Shown one piece after another: positions 1 through 8,472 of a stretch of DNA of 64,000 nt. The stretch comes from Amycolatopsis methanolica 239 (lineage in GTDB: Bacteria; Actinomycetota; Actinomycetes; Mycobacteriales; Pseudonocardiaceae). The notes below the pieces were generated by a model. That model made no database searches. It saw only the letters and a program-made list of their open reading frames with translations, and had not been told where the DNA came from. The translations under genes were made by a program, and so were the position numbers. Position 1 is the stretch's first letter, and each line of letters starts with the position of its first letter. Where the stretch lies: assembly GCF_000739085.1 (NCBI RefSeq), contig NZ_CP009110.1, positions 5,022,001 through 5,086,000 of the forward strand, read 5' to 3'.

Positions 1-2474
1 TTCGAAGCGGCGGCCGGCGGGTCGTCGCTGCGGAACCAGGCCGACAGGGTCTCGTCGAAGATCGGCGTCGTCTCGCGGCGCGACGGCGGCGGCGTCGCGG
101 GCTTCGGCTCGTTCGCCGCCGAGCTCCACCACTCCGACAGCGGGCTGCTGTTCGCCGTGAACAACGCCTTGCCGCTGGGCAGCTCACCCGGCGCGGGCTC
201 CGGCTCCGGTTCCGCAGGCGCCTCGGCAATGGGAGCCGGGGCGGGCGCCGCAGGCTCCTCCCCCTCCGCCGGGATCGGCGTGAACAACGCGGTGCCGGAG
301 ATCTCCAGGTCCGACGGCGGCCGCGGCGGCAGCACACCTGAGTGCCCGTTCTGCGTCCAGGACGGGCTGCTCGCCCCGTCGCCCGGCGTCGGCGCCTGAC
401 CGAAGTTCGCCAGCGCCTCCGGCCGCCCGGCGCCGTTGACCGTGCGCCGCCGCGGCAACGCGGTCGACGGGTCCGGCCGGACCGGGGCGGGCGCGGGCAG
501 GTCCATCACGAGGTCGGCAGGCACGGTGACGGTGGCCCGCACACCCACGATGTCCTTGCCGCCGTGCAGGACCACGCCGATGTCGTGGCGCCCGGCGAGG
601 CGCCCGACCACAAACAGGCCCATGCGGCGCGAGGTCGCGAGGTCGACCGTGCCCGCCTCGGTCAGCCGGGCGTTGGCCTCGGCGACCTCGGCCTCGTTCA
701 TGCCGATGCCCTGGTCGATGATGTCGATGACCAGACCGCCGTGGTCGGCGGCGCGGGTCGTCACCGTCACCTGGGTCTCCGGGGCGGAGAACGCGGTCGC
801 GTTGTCCAGCAGCTCCGCGACCAGGCGCATCAGGTCGCTCGCCGCGAAGCCGACGATGCGGGCCTCCGGCGGCGTCTGCACGACAACGCGCTGGTACTGC
901 TCGATCTCCGACACCGCGGCGCGCAGCACGTCGGAGGTGGTGACCGGCTGGCCGGAGCGGCGGCCCGGCTCGGCGCCGGAGAGCACCATCAGGTTCTCGT
1001 TGTTGCGCCGCATGCGGGTCGCGAGGTGGTCGAGCTGGAACAGCGTCGCGAGCTGGTCGGCGTCCTCCTCGTCCCGCTCCAGCCGCTCGATCAGCTGCAG
1101 CTGCCGCTGCACGAGGCTCTGGCTGCGGCGCGAGAGGTTGACGAACACGCTGCTGTAGCCGGTGCGCATGTTCGCCTGCTCGACCGCGAGGCGCAGCGCC
1201 TGGCTGTGCACCGCGTCGAAGGCCTTGGCCACCTCGCCGATCTCGTCGGTGGTGCCGACCGACAACGGCTGCACGTCGGTGCTCTGCTCGCGGCCCTCCT
1301 GGATGTTCTGCACGGCGGCGGGCAGCTGCCGGTCCGCGACGTCCAGTGCGCCGGCGCGCAGCATCCGCAGCGACTGCAGCAGCTGGCGGGTGATCAGGAT
1401 GACGACCGCGGCGGTGACCACGAGCGCGAGGAACAGCAGCACCGCGAGCAGGCCCGCGTCGGTGCCCGCGCTGTCCGCGAGGTCCGCGGACGTGGTCGTG
1501 AGCTCGTCGCCAAGGCTGTCGCTCACGGTGTTCAACGCGGCGATCACCGACGCCGACACGGCGGTCCACTGCTGGGACGAGATGCCGCGCAGCGCGCTGG
1601 GCACCGACGCGCCCTCCGCCGCGAGCACCCCGTTCACCAGGCGGCTGCGGGTGTTGAAGTCCTGCCCCATCACGGAGCGGTCGAACTGGGCCTCCTGCGC
1701 GGAGCTGGCCGCGGCCCGGAAGTCGGCGAGCCGGTCGGCCAGCCGCAGCTCAGCCGTACGCAGGTCGTTGAGCTGGCTCGGGGTGAGGTTCCCGCGCGCG
1801 ATGCCGTAGCCGAGCAGCGACTGTGTGGTGGACGCCTCCTCCTTCACCACCAGCACGTCGTGCAGCGCGCTCGGTGTGCCGCCGATGGCGTCGTCGCCGA
1901 TGCCGGCGACCAGCGCGGTGTCCAGCCCGATCAGCGATTCGGTCATCTCGCTGTAGGCGGCCAGCGCCTGCACCGCGTCGAGGCGGCCCTCGGCGACCTG
2001 GCGGCGGACCTCCGGGAGCCGTCCGACCGCGGCCTGCGCGGCTTCGCCGGGCGCACGGACACCCTCGTCGGCGTCCGCGGCGTGCCCGGTGGCGCTGCTG
2101 ACCGGCCCGGTCGCCTCGTCCACCAGCCCGCGGGCGGCGTCCAGCTGCGGGGAGCTGCCGACCGTGCCCTGCGTGAGCAGCGCCGCGGTCTCGGTGCGTT
2201 CCTGCTGGAGGGCGTCGACGAGCGTGCGGACCGCGCCGTTCAGCTCGACCAGCCGGTTCATCCGCTCGTAGTTGCCGGAGCGTTCGACCTGGTTGCCGAT
2301 CGTGACCCCGCCCAGCACCAGGGCGACCACGATGGGCACCAGCGACACGGCGGCGAGCTTGGCGGACAGCCGCCAGTCCCGCCAGCGCGTGAGGGTGGCC
2401 CACTTCGACGGCTCCTTCGGTTGCTGGCCGAGGAGCTGTCCCACAGGCACTTGGCCCTGTCCTGCAACGGTCAC
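1..2474 (-). CDS. Conservon-type sensor histidine kinase (CvnA-like), C-terminus cut by window edge
   Basis: A membrane sensor of the kind that heads actinobacterial conservons (CvnA with roadblock, DUF742 and GTPase partners). From the GTG at 2474, preceded by a GGGAG ribosome site, the protein reads in one frame to the window edge, about 824 residues. A first membrane helix lies near residues 36-58, then an extracytoplasmic nitrate-sensor-like helical region, a second helix near 341-362 and a HAMP region. A histidine in LDHLATRMRRN near residue 478 fits the phosphoacceptor region. The ATPase has N-box ELLDNAT near 552, G1 box DQGIGM near 587 and a GLFVVGRLA G2 segment. The tail is Pro/Ala/Glu-rich and low in complexity. 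The cvnB, C and D partners would lie to the left, outside the window. Family assignment is firm; the signal sensed is unknown. Confidence 0.85.
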   Translation of the reverse strand, partial: MTVAGQGQVPVGQLLGQQPKEPSKWATLTRWRDWRLSAKLAAVSLVPIVVALVLGGVTIGNQVERSGNYERMNRLVELNGAVRTLVDALQQERTETAALLTQGTVGSSPQLDAARGLVDEATGPVSSATGHAADADEGVRAPGEAAQAAVGRLPEVRRQVAEGRLDAVQALAAYSEMTESLIGLDTALVAGIGDDAIGGTPSALHDVLVVKEEASTTQSLLGYGIARGNLTPSQLNDLRTAELRLADRLADFRAAASSAQEAQFDRSVMGQDFNTRSRLVNGVLAAEGASVPSALRGISSQQWTAVSASVIAALNTVSDSLGDELTTTSADLADSAGTDAGLLAVLLFLALVVTAAVVILITRQLLQSLRMLRAGALDVADRQLPAAVQNIQEGREQSTDVQPLSVGTTDEIGEVAKAFDAVHSQALRLAVEQANMRTGYSSVFVNLSRRSQSLVQRQLQLIERLERDEEDADQLATLFQLDHLATRMRRNNENLMVLSGAEPGRRSGQPVTTSDVLRAAVSEIEQYQRVVVQTPPEARIVGFAASDLMRLVAELLDNATAFSAPETQVTVTTRAADHGGLVIDIIDQGIGMNEAEVAEANARLTEAGTVDLATSRRMGLFVVGRLAGRHDIGVVLHGGKDIVGVRATVTVPADLVMDLPAPAPVRPDPSTALPRRRTVNGAGRPEALANFGQAPTPGDGASSPSWTQNGHSGVLPPRPPSDLEISGTALFTPIPAEGEEPAAPAPAPIAEAPAEPEPEPAPGELPSGKALFTANSSPLSEWWSSAANEPKPATPPPSRRETTPIFDETLSAWFRSDDPPAAAS

Positions 2475-3321
2475 GAAGGTGACTCCCTGTCCGGCGTCTG
2501 CTGTGCGTGGTGGGCCGGACCCGTGCCGGAGCGCACGGCGACGGCACCGCGTGGCCTCAACCGCATGGCTCTCCTCATCACGGGTGGAACTTCGTCGCTT
2601 CTCCTGCAGCCCCAGCCGACGGCGCTGTCCCGGCCGCCCGCCGTCCCGCCGGACCGGCCCGGCGCCGTTGCCGGTGCATCATGCGGTGTGCACGATGCCG
2701 CGCACAACATCGGTTTACGCTCGGTCACAGCGAGTCAGCGTGGCCCCGGAAGCGTACACCAAACGGGCTCCGCCGAAGCCCGCCGAATCCGAGGGTGCTG
2801 ACCTGCGGAAATACCGCTGGTGACAAGGGGTTTACGCGAAATGCCTTGTCAGGGCAGCACAAGCGGGGTGCGTGGTTACCGGAGGGCACGCCCACACCGT
2901 GGACCTGTCACCCACTTAGCCCAGAGTTCACTGGGATGAACCGGAAAATCCGCACCGACCGTGCGGACGCGCCGTGGTGGCGCAGCCGAATACCGCCCGA
3001 TCTTGTGGCTTTCGCTGTGATGTGGATTTCTGCCCGGTCACCACCGCTGGCCAGCGTTTTCCCACCACCACCGCGGCGTTGCGCGTCCTGGCGCGCCTCA
3101 CTCCTTCCGGGGACGGCACCCCGCGCCGTTTCACAGCCGGTTACGTGCTCCGGCCGAATCCCGCCCGCCTTTCGCCCGATCAGCGGATTAACCCGTCCGG
3201 GTGTCGCAGACCCGCTTCACTCTGAAGAGGTCCTCCCATGTCGGAGGCGCAGGTCGGCGTAGCTAGCATGTGCGCTCCCGAATTATTTTCGCCGACTTCG
3301 CTCGCTCGCCGGGAGGCAGAG
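2475..3321. other. Long intergenic region between divergent cvnA-like and DUF485/symporter genes
   Basis: About 850 bases with no convincing coding sequence. It must hold the divergent promoters of the sensor kinase and the symporter/polyamine operon. Short inverted repeats are seen at 2821-2851 and at 2920-2935 (CCCAG, six bases, CTGGG). Composition is less GC-biased than the genes, especially the AATTATTTT run near 3281. An in-frame ATG at 3238 with AAGAGG upstream could extend the DUF485 protein by 28 residues, but that stretch does not look coding. Confidence 0.5.
2821..2851. repeat. Inverted repeat TGACAAGG/CCTTGTCA
   Basis: Perfect 8-bp arms at 2821-2828 and 2844-2851 separated by 15 bases in the divergent intergenic region. 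It could be an operator or a small RNA hairpin; the sequence does not decide which. Confidence 0.35.
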
Positions 3322-3741
3322 ATGCAGAACGTCGCCCGCACCGCTGCGCGCAACCCCGTGGAGGACACGGGACAGATGCGGCCGCTGTTCGGCAGCAGCC
3401 CGACCACCCCCGAGCCGCCCGGCCCGCGCCGCCGGACGGGCCCCGACTTCGTCGCGATCCAGCGCAGCGAGGAGTTCAGCGCGCTGCGCAGCCGGTTCCG
3501 CCGCTTCGTGTTCCCGATGAGCCTGGCGTTCGTGCTCTGGTACCTGGTCTACGTGCTGCTCGCCGCGTACGCGCACAGCTTCATGAGCATCAAGGTGTTC
3601 GGCGAGGTCAACGTCGGGATCGTCCTGGGAATCCTCCAGTTCGTCTCGACCGCTGCGATCACGGCCGCCTACCTGCGGTTCGCGCGGCGCCGGATCGACC
3701 CCGAGGTGGACGAGGTCCGCCGCCAGGCAGGAGTGCAGTGA
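3322..3741 (+). CDS. DUF485 membrane protein, partner of the downstream symporter
   Basis: Small inner-membrane protein of the DUF485 family, which is usually encoded just ahead of ActP-type solute:sodium symporters. The N-terminal 50 residues are hydrophilic and Pro/Arg-rich; the DUF485 core begins around FVAIQRSEEF and has two membrane helices (FVFPMSLAFVLWYLVYVLL, and the segment around IVLGILQFVSTAAITAAYL). The ATG at 3322 has a strong GGGAGG site six bases upstream and is preferred over an in-frame ATG at 3238. Its TGA overlaps the GTG of the symporter, so the two are translationally coupled. Exact role is not established; an accessory or assembly role for the transporter is inferred from conserved linkage. 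Confidence 0.8.
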   Translation: MQNVARTAARNPVEDTGQMRPLFGSSPTTPEPPGPRRRTGPDFVAIQRSEEFSALRSRFRRFVFPMSLAFVLWYLVYVLLAAYAHSFMSIKVFGEVNVGIVLGILQFVSTAAITAAYLRFARRRIDPEVDEVRRQAGVQ

Positions 3742-5345
3742 CCCCGATGAACCACCTTCTCTCCGCGGGCGGTGCGACCGCCGCCAGCAACCCGGTACTG
3801 AACATCGCCGTCTTCGCGCTCTTCGTCGCCATCACGCTGTTCGTCGTGTACCGCGTGAGCAGCCGGAACTCCTCGCGCTCGGACTACTACGCCGCGGGCA
3901 GCGCGTTCACCGGGCGGCAGAACGGCATCGCGCTGTCCGGTGACTTCCTGTCGGCCGCGTCGTTCCTCGGCATCGCGGGCGCGATCGCCGTGCACGGCTA
4001 CGACGGGTTCCTCTACTCGATCGGCTTCCTGGTCGCCTGGCTGGTCGACCTGCTGCTCATCGCCGAGCTGCTGCGCAACACCGGCCGCTTCACCATGGGC
4101 GACGTGCTGAGCTTCCGGATGAAGCAGCGCCCGGTGCGCGCCGCCGCCGCGACGTCGACGCTGGTCATCTCGCTGTTCTACATGCTGGCCCAGATGGCGG
4201 GCGCCGGCGGTCTGATCGCGCTGCTGCTCAACATCCACGGTGGCCTCGGCCAGGCCCTGATCATCGCCGTGGTCGGCGTCGTCATGGTGCTGTACGTGCT
4301 GGTCGGCGGCATGAAGGGCACCACGTACGTCCAGATCATCAAGGCCAGCATCCTGATCCTGTCCGCGGTGCTGATGACCGTGTTCCTGTTCGGCAAGTTC
4401 GGCTTCAGCCTGTCGAACCTGCTCTCGCAGGCCGCCTACCACAGCCCGATGGGCGGGAAGCTGCTCGAGCCGGGCGGCCAGTACGGCGCGAACGGCACCA
4501 CGAAGCTGGACTTCGTGTCGCTGGCCGTCGCGCTGATCCTGGGCGCGGCCGCGCTGCCGCACGTGCTGATGCGCTTCTACACGGTGCCGAACTCGCACGA
4601 AGCCCGCCGCTCGGTCGTGTGGGCCACCGCCTGCATGTTCGTGTTCTACCTGTGCACCCTGGTCATCGGCTTCGGCGCGGCCGCACTGGTCGGCACGGAC
4701 GAGATCAAGGCCGCGCCCGGTGGCGAGAACTCCGCGGCACCGCTGCTGGCGCTGCACATCGGCGGCACCCTACTGCTGGGCATCCTCGCGGCGGTCGCGT
4801 TCGCCACGATCCTGGCGGTGGTGGCCGGCCTGACGCTGACCGCGTCGGCCTCCTTCGCCCACGATGTGTACGCCAACATCTTCAAGCGCGGCCACGCCGA
4901 CCCGGTCGACGAGGTGCGGGTGGCGCGGCTCACCGCGATCGGGATCGGGGTGCTGGCGATCATCGGCGGCATCCTCGCCAACGGGCAGAACATCGCGTTC
5001 CTGGTCGCGCTGGCGTTCGCGGTCGCGGCCTCGGCGAACCTGTCGACGCTGCTGTACTCCCTGTTCTGGAAGCGGTTCAACACCACCGGCACGCTGTGGG
5101 CCATCTACGGCGGTCTGGGGGCGTGCCTGGTGCTGGTGATCTTCTCGCCGGTGGTGTCGGGTTCGCCGGACTCGATCATCAAGGGCGTGGACTTCCACTG
5201 GTTCCCGCTGAAGAATCCGGGCCTGGTGTCGATCCCGTTCTCGTTCCTGTGCGGCTTCCTCGGCACGATCCTGGCCAAGGACAAGGCGGACCCGCGCAAG
5301 CACGCCGAGATGGAGGTCCGTTCGCTGACCGGGATCGGCTCCTGA
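3738..5345 (+). CDS. actP: Cation/acetate (solute:Na+) symporter, ActP-like
   Basis: Sodium:solute symporter (SSS family), 535 residues from the GTG at 3738, which overlaps the DUF485 stop and has GGCAGGAG upstream; an ATG at 3747 is an alternative start. The protein is almost wholly hydrophobic with about 13 membrane helices. It carries the family signature region around DYYAAGSAFTGRQNG and LSGDFLSAASFLGIAG, and the conserved GTTYVQIIKA stretch, as in ActP/MctC transporters of acetate, propionate or pyruvate. The C-terminus is a short charged cytoplasmic tail. The decarboxylase gene follows after only 12 bases, so transport and polyamine genes probably share a transcript. Substrate cannot be read from sequence; a monocarboxylate is the family default. 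Confidence 0.85.
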   Translation: MTPMNHLLSAGGATAASNPVLNIAVFALFVAITLFVVYRVSSRNSSRSDYYAAGSAFTGRQNGIALSGDFLSAASFLGIAGAIAVHGYDGFLYSIGFLVAWLVDLLLIAELLRNTGRFTMGDVLSFRMKQRPVRAAAATSTLVISLFYMLAQMAGAGGLIALLLNIHGGLGQALIIAVVGVVMVLYVLVGGMKGTTYVQIIKASILILSAVLMTVFLFGKFGFSLSNLLSQAAYHSPMGGKLLEPGGQYGANGTTKLDFVSLAVALILGAAALPHVLMRFYTVPNSHEARRSVVWATACMFVFYLCTLVIGFGAAALVGTDEIKAAPGGENSAAPLLALHIGGTLLLGILAAVAFATILAVVAGLTLTASASFAHDVYANIFKRGHADPVDEVRVARLTAIGIGVLAIIGGILANGQNIAFLVALAFAVAASANLSTLLYSLFWKRFNTTGTLWAIYGGLGACLVLVIFSPVVSGSPDSIIKGVDFHWFPLKNPGLVSIPFSFLCGFLGTILAKDKADPRKHAEMEVRSLTGIGS

Positions 5346-5357
5346 GACGCTGCACGG

Positions 5358-6506
5358 GTGAGTGTTGAGCGGATCAGGCGGTTCCTGAGCGAAGCCGGCC
5401 CCGGCACGCCGTGCCTGGTCGTGGACACCGACACGGTCGCCGAGCGCGTGCGGGAGCTCGTCCGCGAGTTCCCGCACGCGCGTCTGCGGTACGCCGTGAA
5501 GGCCAACCCCGAGCCCGCGGTGCTGCGGGCCGTGCTCGGCGCGGGTGGCGGGTGCGACGTCGCGAGCCCAGCGGAGATCGAGGCCTGCCTGGCGGCCGGC
5601 GCGGAGCCGGCGGCGCTATCCTACGGGAACACGATCAAGAAGCCGGCCGACATCGCGTTCGCGTGGGCGCGCGGGGTGCGTGACTTCACCACCGACGCCC
5701 CCGGTGACCTGGCCGCGCTGGCCGAGCACGCGCCGGGCGCGTCGGTGTCGGTGCGGATACTGGTGGACGGCCCGGCTTCGGCCACGCCGTTCGGCCAGAA
5801 GTTCGGCTGCGAGCCGGACCAGGCCGCCGACCTGCTCGCCGAGGCGGACCGGCTGGGCCTGGACCCGGCCGGGATCGCGTTCCACGTCGGCTCGCAGCAG
5901 CCGGACCCCGCCGCGTGGGAGGCCGGTGTCGCCGCGGCCGCCAAGATCTTCGCCGACTGCGCGGCCCGCGGGGTGCGGCTGCGGCGGCTGAACATCGGCG
6001 GCGGGTTCGGCATCACCTACCGCGACGCCGTGCCGTCGCTCGCCGGGTACGCGCGGGCGATCCGGTCCGCGGTGGCCGCGTACTTCCCGGACGAGCCGGA
6101 AGTGCTGTTCGAACCCGGCCGGGCCGTGGTCGCCGAGGCCGGGCTGATCCGCACCGAGGTCGTGCTGGTGGCCACCCGGTTCGGGCGGCGCTGGGTCTAC
6201 CTCGACGTCGGCCGGTACAACGGCCTCGCCGAGACCGAGAACGAGGCCATCCCCTACCGGCTGGAGCCGGTGGACCGCGGCGGTGAGCGGGGTCCCGTCG
6301 TGCTCGCCGGGCCGACGTGCGACGGTGACGACGTGCTGTACCAACGGACCCCGTACGAGCTGCCGCTGTCGCTGCGCGCCGGTGACCGGATCGACATCCT
6401 CGACGCCGGCGCCTACACGGCGAGCTACTCGTCGGTGGCGTTCAACGGGATCCCGCCCCTGCGCACCTACTGCCTGGAAGGAGGCACGCTCGCCGATGGC
6501 GCGTGA
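5358..6506 (+). CDS. PLP-dependent ornithine/lysine-type decarboxylase (fold III)
   Basis: Alanine-racemase-fold decarboxylase of the eukaryotic-type ornithine decarboxylase family, 382 residues, close to the usual 380-400. It would make putrescine (or cadaverine) from ornithine (or lysine). Visible motifs in order: PLP lysine in YAVKAN near residue 47, HVGSQ near 177, the glycine-rich phosphate loop NIGGGFG near 215, FEPGR near 254, the specificity and catalytic cysteine motif GPTCDGDDV near 318, and the C-terminal DAGAYTASYSSVAFNG. These favour ornithine over diaminopimelate decarboxylase, since the EPGR and CDGDD motifs lack the DAP-specific set. The start is GTG. The AdoMet decarboxylase gene begins inside its last codons, so the pathway genes are coupled. 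Confidence 0.88.
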   Translation: MSVERIRRFLSEAGPGTPCLVVDTDTVAERVRELVREFPHARLRYAVKANPEPAVLRAVLGAGGGCDVASPAEIEACLAAGAEPAALSYGNTIKKPADIAFAWARGVRDFTTDAPGDLAALAEHAPGASVSVRILVDGPASATPFGQKFGCEPDQAADLLAEADRLGLDPAGIAFHVGSQQPDPAAWEAGVAAAAKIFADCAARGVRLRRLNIGGGFGITYRDAVPSLAGYARAIRSAVAAYFPDEPEVLFEPGRAVVAEAGLIRTEVVLVATRFGRRWVYLDVGRYNGLAETENEAIPYRLEPVDRGGERGPVVLAGPTCDGDDVLYQRTPYELPLSLRAGDRIDILDAGAYTASYSSVAFNGIPPLRTYCLEGGTLADGA

Positions 6507-6876
6507 GATCGGCGCGTTCACCGGACGGCACGTCCTCGCCGAGCTACGGGGCATCGCCCCTGGCCTGCTGGACGATCCGGCGTTCCTGCGCGAGGCGTTG
6601 CGGTCCGCGGTGACCGAGGCCGGGGCGACGGTCCGCGAGGTGGTCGGCCACCGGTTCGAGCCGCAGGGCGTGACAGTGCTGGCGCTGCTGGCCGAGTCGC
6701 ACGCCTCGGTCCACACCTACCCGGAGATCGGCGCGGTGTTCGCGGACGTGTTCACCTGCGGGGACCAGGCGGACCCGGTACTCGCGGTGCGCCTGCTGTC
6801 CGCCGCGCTGGACGCCGCGGACGTGGAGATGTCGGTCGTCGAGCGCGGGGAGAAGCATGTCACGGCAGATCGTTGA
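6496..6876 (+). CDS. speH: S-adenosylmethionine decarboxylase proenzyme
   Basis: Makes decarboxylated AdoMet, the aminopropyl donor for spermidine. The product is 126 residues, the size of the short class 1B bacterial proenzymes. The segment LAESHASVHTYPE contains the Glu-Ser self-cleavage site, where the serine becomes the pyruvoyl group, followed by the conserved HxSxHTYPE pattern; a later cysteine (VFTCGDQ) matches the catalytic Cys. Translation starts at ATG 6496, 11 bases inside the decarboxylase gene, and the next gene begins 20 bases before its stop, so three biosynthetic genes are tightly coupled. Confidence 0.9.
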   Translation: MAREIGAFTGRHVLAELRGIAPGLLDDPAFLREALRSAVTEAGATVREVVGHRFEPQGVTVLALLAESHASVHTYPEIGAVFADVFTCGDQADPVLAVRLLSAALDAADVEMSVVERGEKHVTADR

Positions 6877-7720
6877 GCCCCTCGGCCCCGGGTTGTCGCG
6901 GGTGTGGGACGTGTCCGAGGTGCTGTTCGACGAGCACACCGGCTTCCAGCGGCTGCTGATCGGCCGCACCGCGCAGGGCGTGTCCCTGTTCTGCGACGAC
7001 GAGCGGCAGAGCACCGAGGCGAGCCAGCTCGTCTACCACGAGGCGCTGATGGTGCCGGCGATGCTGCTGGCCGCCCGGTTGCGCCGGGTGCTGATCATCG
7101 GGTCGAGCGAGGGCGTGGCCAGCCAGCTGGCTGTTTCGTTCGGCGCCGAGCAGGTGGACCACGTCGACATCGACCGGGTCGCGGTGCGGGCGTGCGCCGA
7201 GCTGCTCCCCTACGGCTACACGCTCGGCGAGCTGGAGGCCGCCGAACGCGGCGAGGGGCCGATCCGGGTGCACTACCAGGACGGGTTCTCGTTCGTGGAG
7301 TCGTCGCCGGGCGGGTACGACCTGGTGGTGATCGACCTGCCGGACGAGAACACAGATCCGGCGGCGCAGCACAACCGGCTCTACGGCGCGGACTTCCTGC
7401 GGCGGTGCGCCGGGTTGCTCGCGCCCGGCGGGGTGGTGTGCTGCCAGGGCGGCTGCCCGACGCTGTGGCGCAACGACACGCTGCGGGTGGCGTGGGCGCG
7501 GTTCCGGGAGGTCTTCGCCACCCCGGTGTACTTCGGCTCGGACGAGCACGAGTGGGCGTTCCTGTCCGGCCGGACCGACGAGCTGGCCGACCCGGTGGGC
7601 GACATGGTCTCCCGGCTGGACGGCTTCCGGCCGGCGACCATGGACGCGGACACCCTGCGCGGGTCGACCGTCGTGCCCTACTCGCTCAGAGCTTGCGACC
7701 GGACTGCACGCGGTGCGTGA
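6857..7720 (+). CDS. Spermidine-synthase-like aminopropyltransferase
   Basis: Rossmann-fold aminopropyltransferase-like protein, 287 residues, third in the polyamine pathway; expected to move the aminopropyl group from decarboxylated AdoMet to putrescine. The AdoMet-binding loop is RVLIIGSSEGVASQLAV near residue 72, where classical SpeE has GGGDG; the acidic strand end is VDHVDIDRVAV. The catalytic-loop region reads VVIDLPDENTDPAAQH rather than the usual DSTDP, resembling the DLPDP version found in membrane-fused SpeE proteins. Linkage to ODC and SpeH makes the role likely, but the altered loops leave room for a different amine acceptor. Its last 35 bases overlap the convergent DUF3817 gene. 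Confidence 0.75.
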   Translation: MSRQIVEPLGPGLSRVWDVSEVLFDEHTGFQRLLIGRTAQGVSLFCDDERQSTEASQLVYHEALMVPAMLLAARLRRVLIIGSSEGVASQLAVSFGAEQVDHVDIDRVAVRACAELLPYGYTLGELEAAERGEGPIRVHYQDGFSFVESSPGGYDLVVIDLPDENTDPAAQHNRLYGADFLRRCAGLLAPGGVVCCQGGCPTLWRNDTLRVAWARFREVFATPVYFGSDEHEWAFLSGRTDELADPVGDMVSRLDGFRPATMDADTLRGSTVVPYSLRACDRTARGA

Positions 7721-8042
7721 CCGAGCGCTCCGCGACGAACGACAGGAACGGGATGGTGCCCGCGAGCAGCACCAGGATGGTGCCCTTGATCGACCACCGC
7801 GCCTTGAGCGCCAGGTCGACCGCGAACACCAGGTAGACCATGTAGAAGACGCCGTGGCTGACGCCGGCCCAGCTCATCATCCCGGGCGAGTCGAACGCGT
7901 ACTTCAGGATGAACGCCGCCGTCAGCAGCAGCAGCGCGACACCGGTGACGTAGGCCAGCACGCGGTAGCGCAGCAGCGGCCCCCGCAGGGCCGGCGCGGC
8001 CTTCGCGGCCGCGGCGCCTTCGCGTTCTTCGGTGTCCACCAT
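7686..8042 (-). CDS. DUF3817 integral membrane protein
   Basis: Product of 118 residues with an Ala/Lys-rich cytoplasmic N-terminus and three membrane helices, near residues 27-47 (VLAYVTGVALLLLTAAFIL), 58-80 (HGVFYMVYLVFAVDLAL) and 85-105 (GTILVLLAGTIPFLSFVAE). The pattern GVSHGVFYMVYL and the C-terminal ER fit the DUF3817 family of actinobacteria. No biochemical role is known. It is the last of three same-strand genes after the lytic transglycosylase, 14 bases from its upstream neighbour, and overlaps the 3' end of the convergent polyamine operon. Confidence 0.8.
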   Translation of the reverse strand: MVDTEEREGAAAAKAAPALRGPLLRYRVLAYVTGVALLLLTAAFILKYAFDSPGMMSWAGVSHGVFYMVYLVFAVDLALKARWSIKGTILVLLAGTIPFLSFVAERSVTHRVQSGRKL

Positions 8043-8056
8043 CGCAGTCTGCCTTT

Positions 8057-8449
8057 CTAGCTCTCGCGCTGGTCACGAGCGTGCAGCTCGGCCAGGTAGC
8101 GGTTGTAGGCGGCGAGCTCGTCGTCCTGGTCGTCGACCGGGACCTGCCGCGTCCGGGGCGACGGCACCTCGCTCACCGGCTTGCGGCCCCACTCGGCGCG
8201 CGACTCCGCCGGCTCGGCGTCCTCCTGGGCCGCGGCCTCGCGGCGCAGCTTCCAGATCCGCCAGACCATGAACGCCGGGAACACGCCGAACAGCGGCCAC
8301 TGCAGCACGTAACCGAGGTTCTGGAACGAGCCGCTCGCCGATTCGAACCGGTTCCACTGCCACCAGGCCAGCCCGCAGCAGACCGCGAACGCGGCGACGC
8401 ACAGGACGCCGATCGCGATCCGGCGCGGCGTGAACAGACCCGTGGGCAC
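8057..8449 (-). CDS. Conserved actinobacterial two-helix membrane protein
   Basis: Product of 130 residues with two membrane helices, residues about 9-28 (RIAIGVLCVAAFAVCCGLAW) and 46-64, around a WWQWNRFESASGSFQNLGY segment, followed by an acidic, hydrophilic cytoplasmic tail. The helix-WQWxR pattern is widespread in actinobacteria, where homologues are sometimes labelled regulators of a glucitol operon; nothing in this sequence supports DNA binding. The start is GTG at 8449. It sits 23 bases after the transglycosylase and 14 before DUF3817, so it is cotranscribed. Function unknown. Confidence 0.7.
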   Translation of the reverse strand: MPTGLFTPRRIAIGVLCVAAFAVCCGLAWWQWNRFESASGSFQNLGYVLQWPLFGVFPAFMVWRIWKLRREAAAQEDAEPAESRAEWGRKPVSEVPSPRTRQVPVDDQDDELAAYNRYLAELHARDQRES

Positions 8450-8472
8450 CCCACGACGCTAGCACCCGCGGG

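Noticed and set aside
184..1569. Arg-rich open frame antiparallel or out of frame within the sensor kinase
   Set aside because: The neighbouring frame gives a continuous kinase with HAMP, N-box and G-box motifs; this frame is a product of high GC content.
2928..3134. Small antisense open frame in the cvnA upstream gap
   Set aside because: No ribosome site and amino-acid composition not like a protein of this genome.
3238..3321. Upstream ATG for the DUF485 protein
   Set aside because: AAGAGG is seven bases upstream, but the added 28 residues are encoded by low-GC sequence unlike the gene, and the ATG at 3322 has a better GGGAGG site. It remains a second choice.
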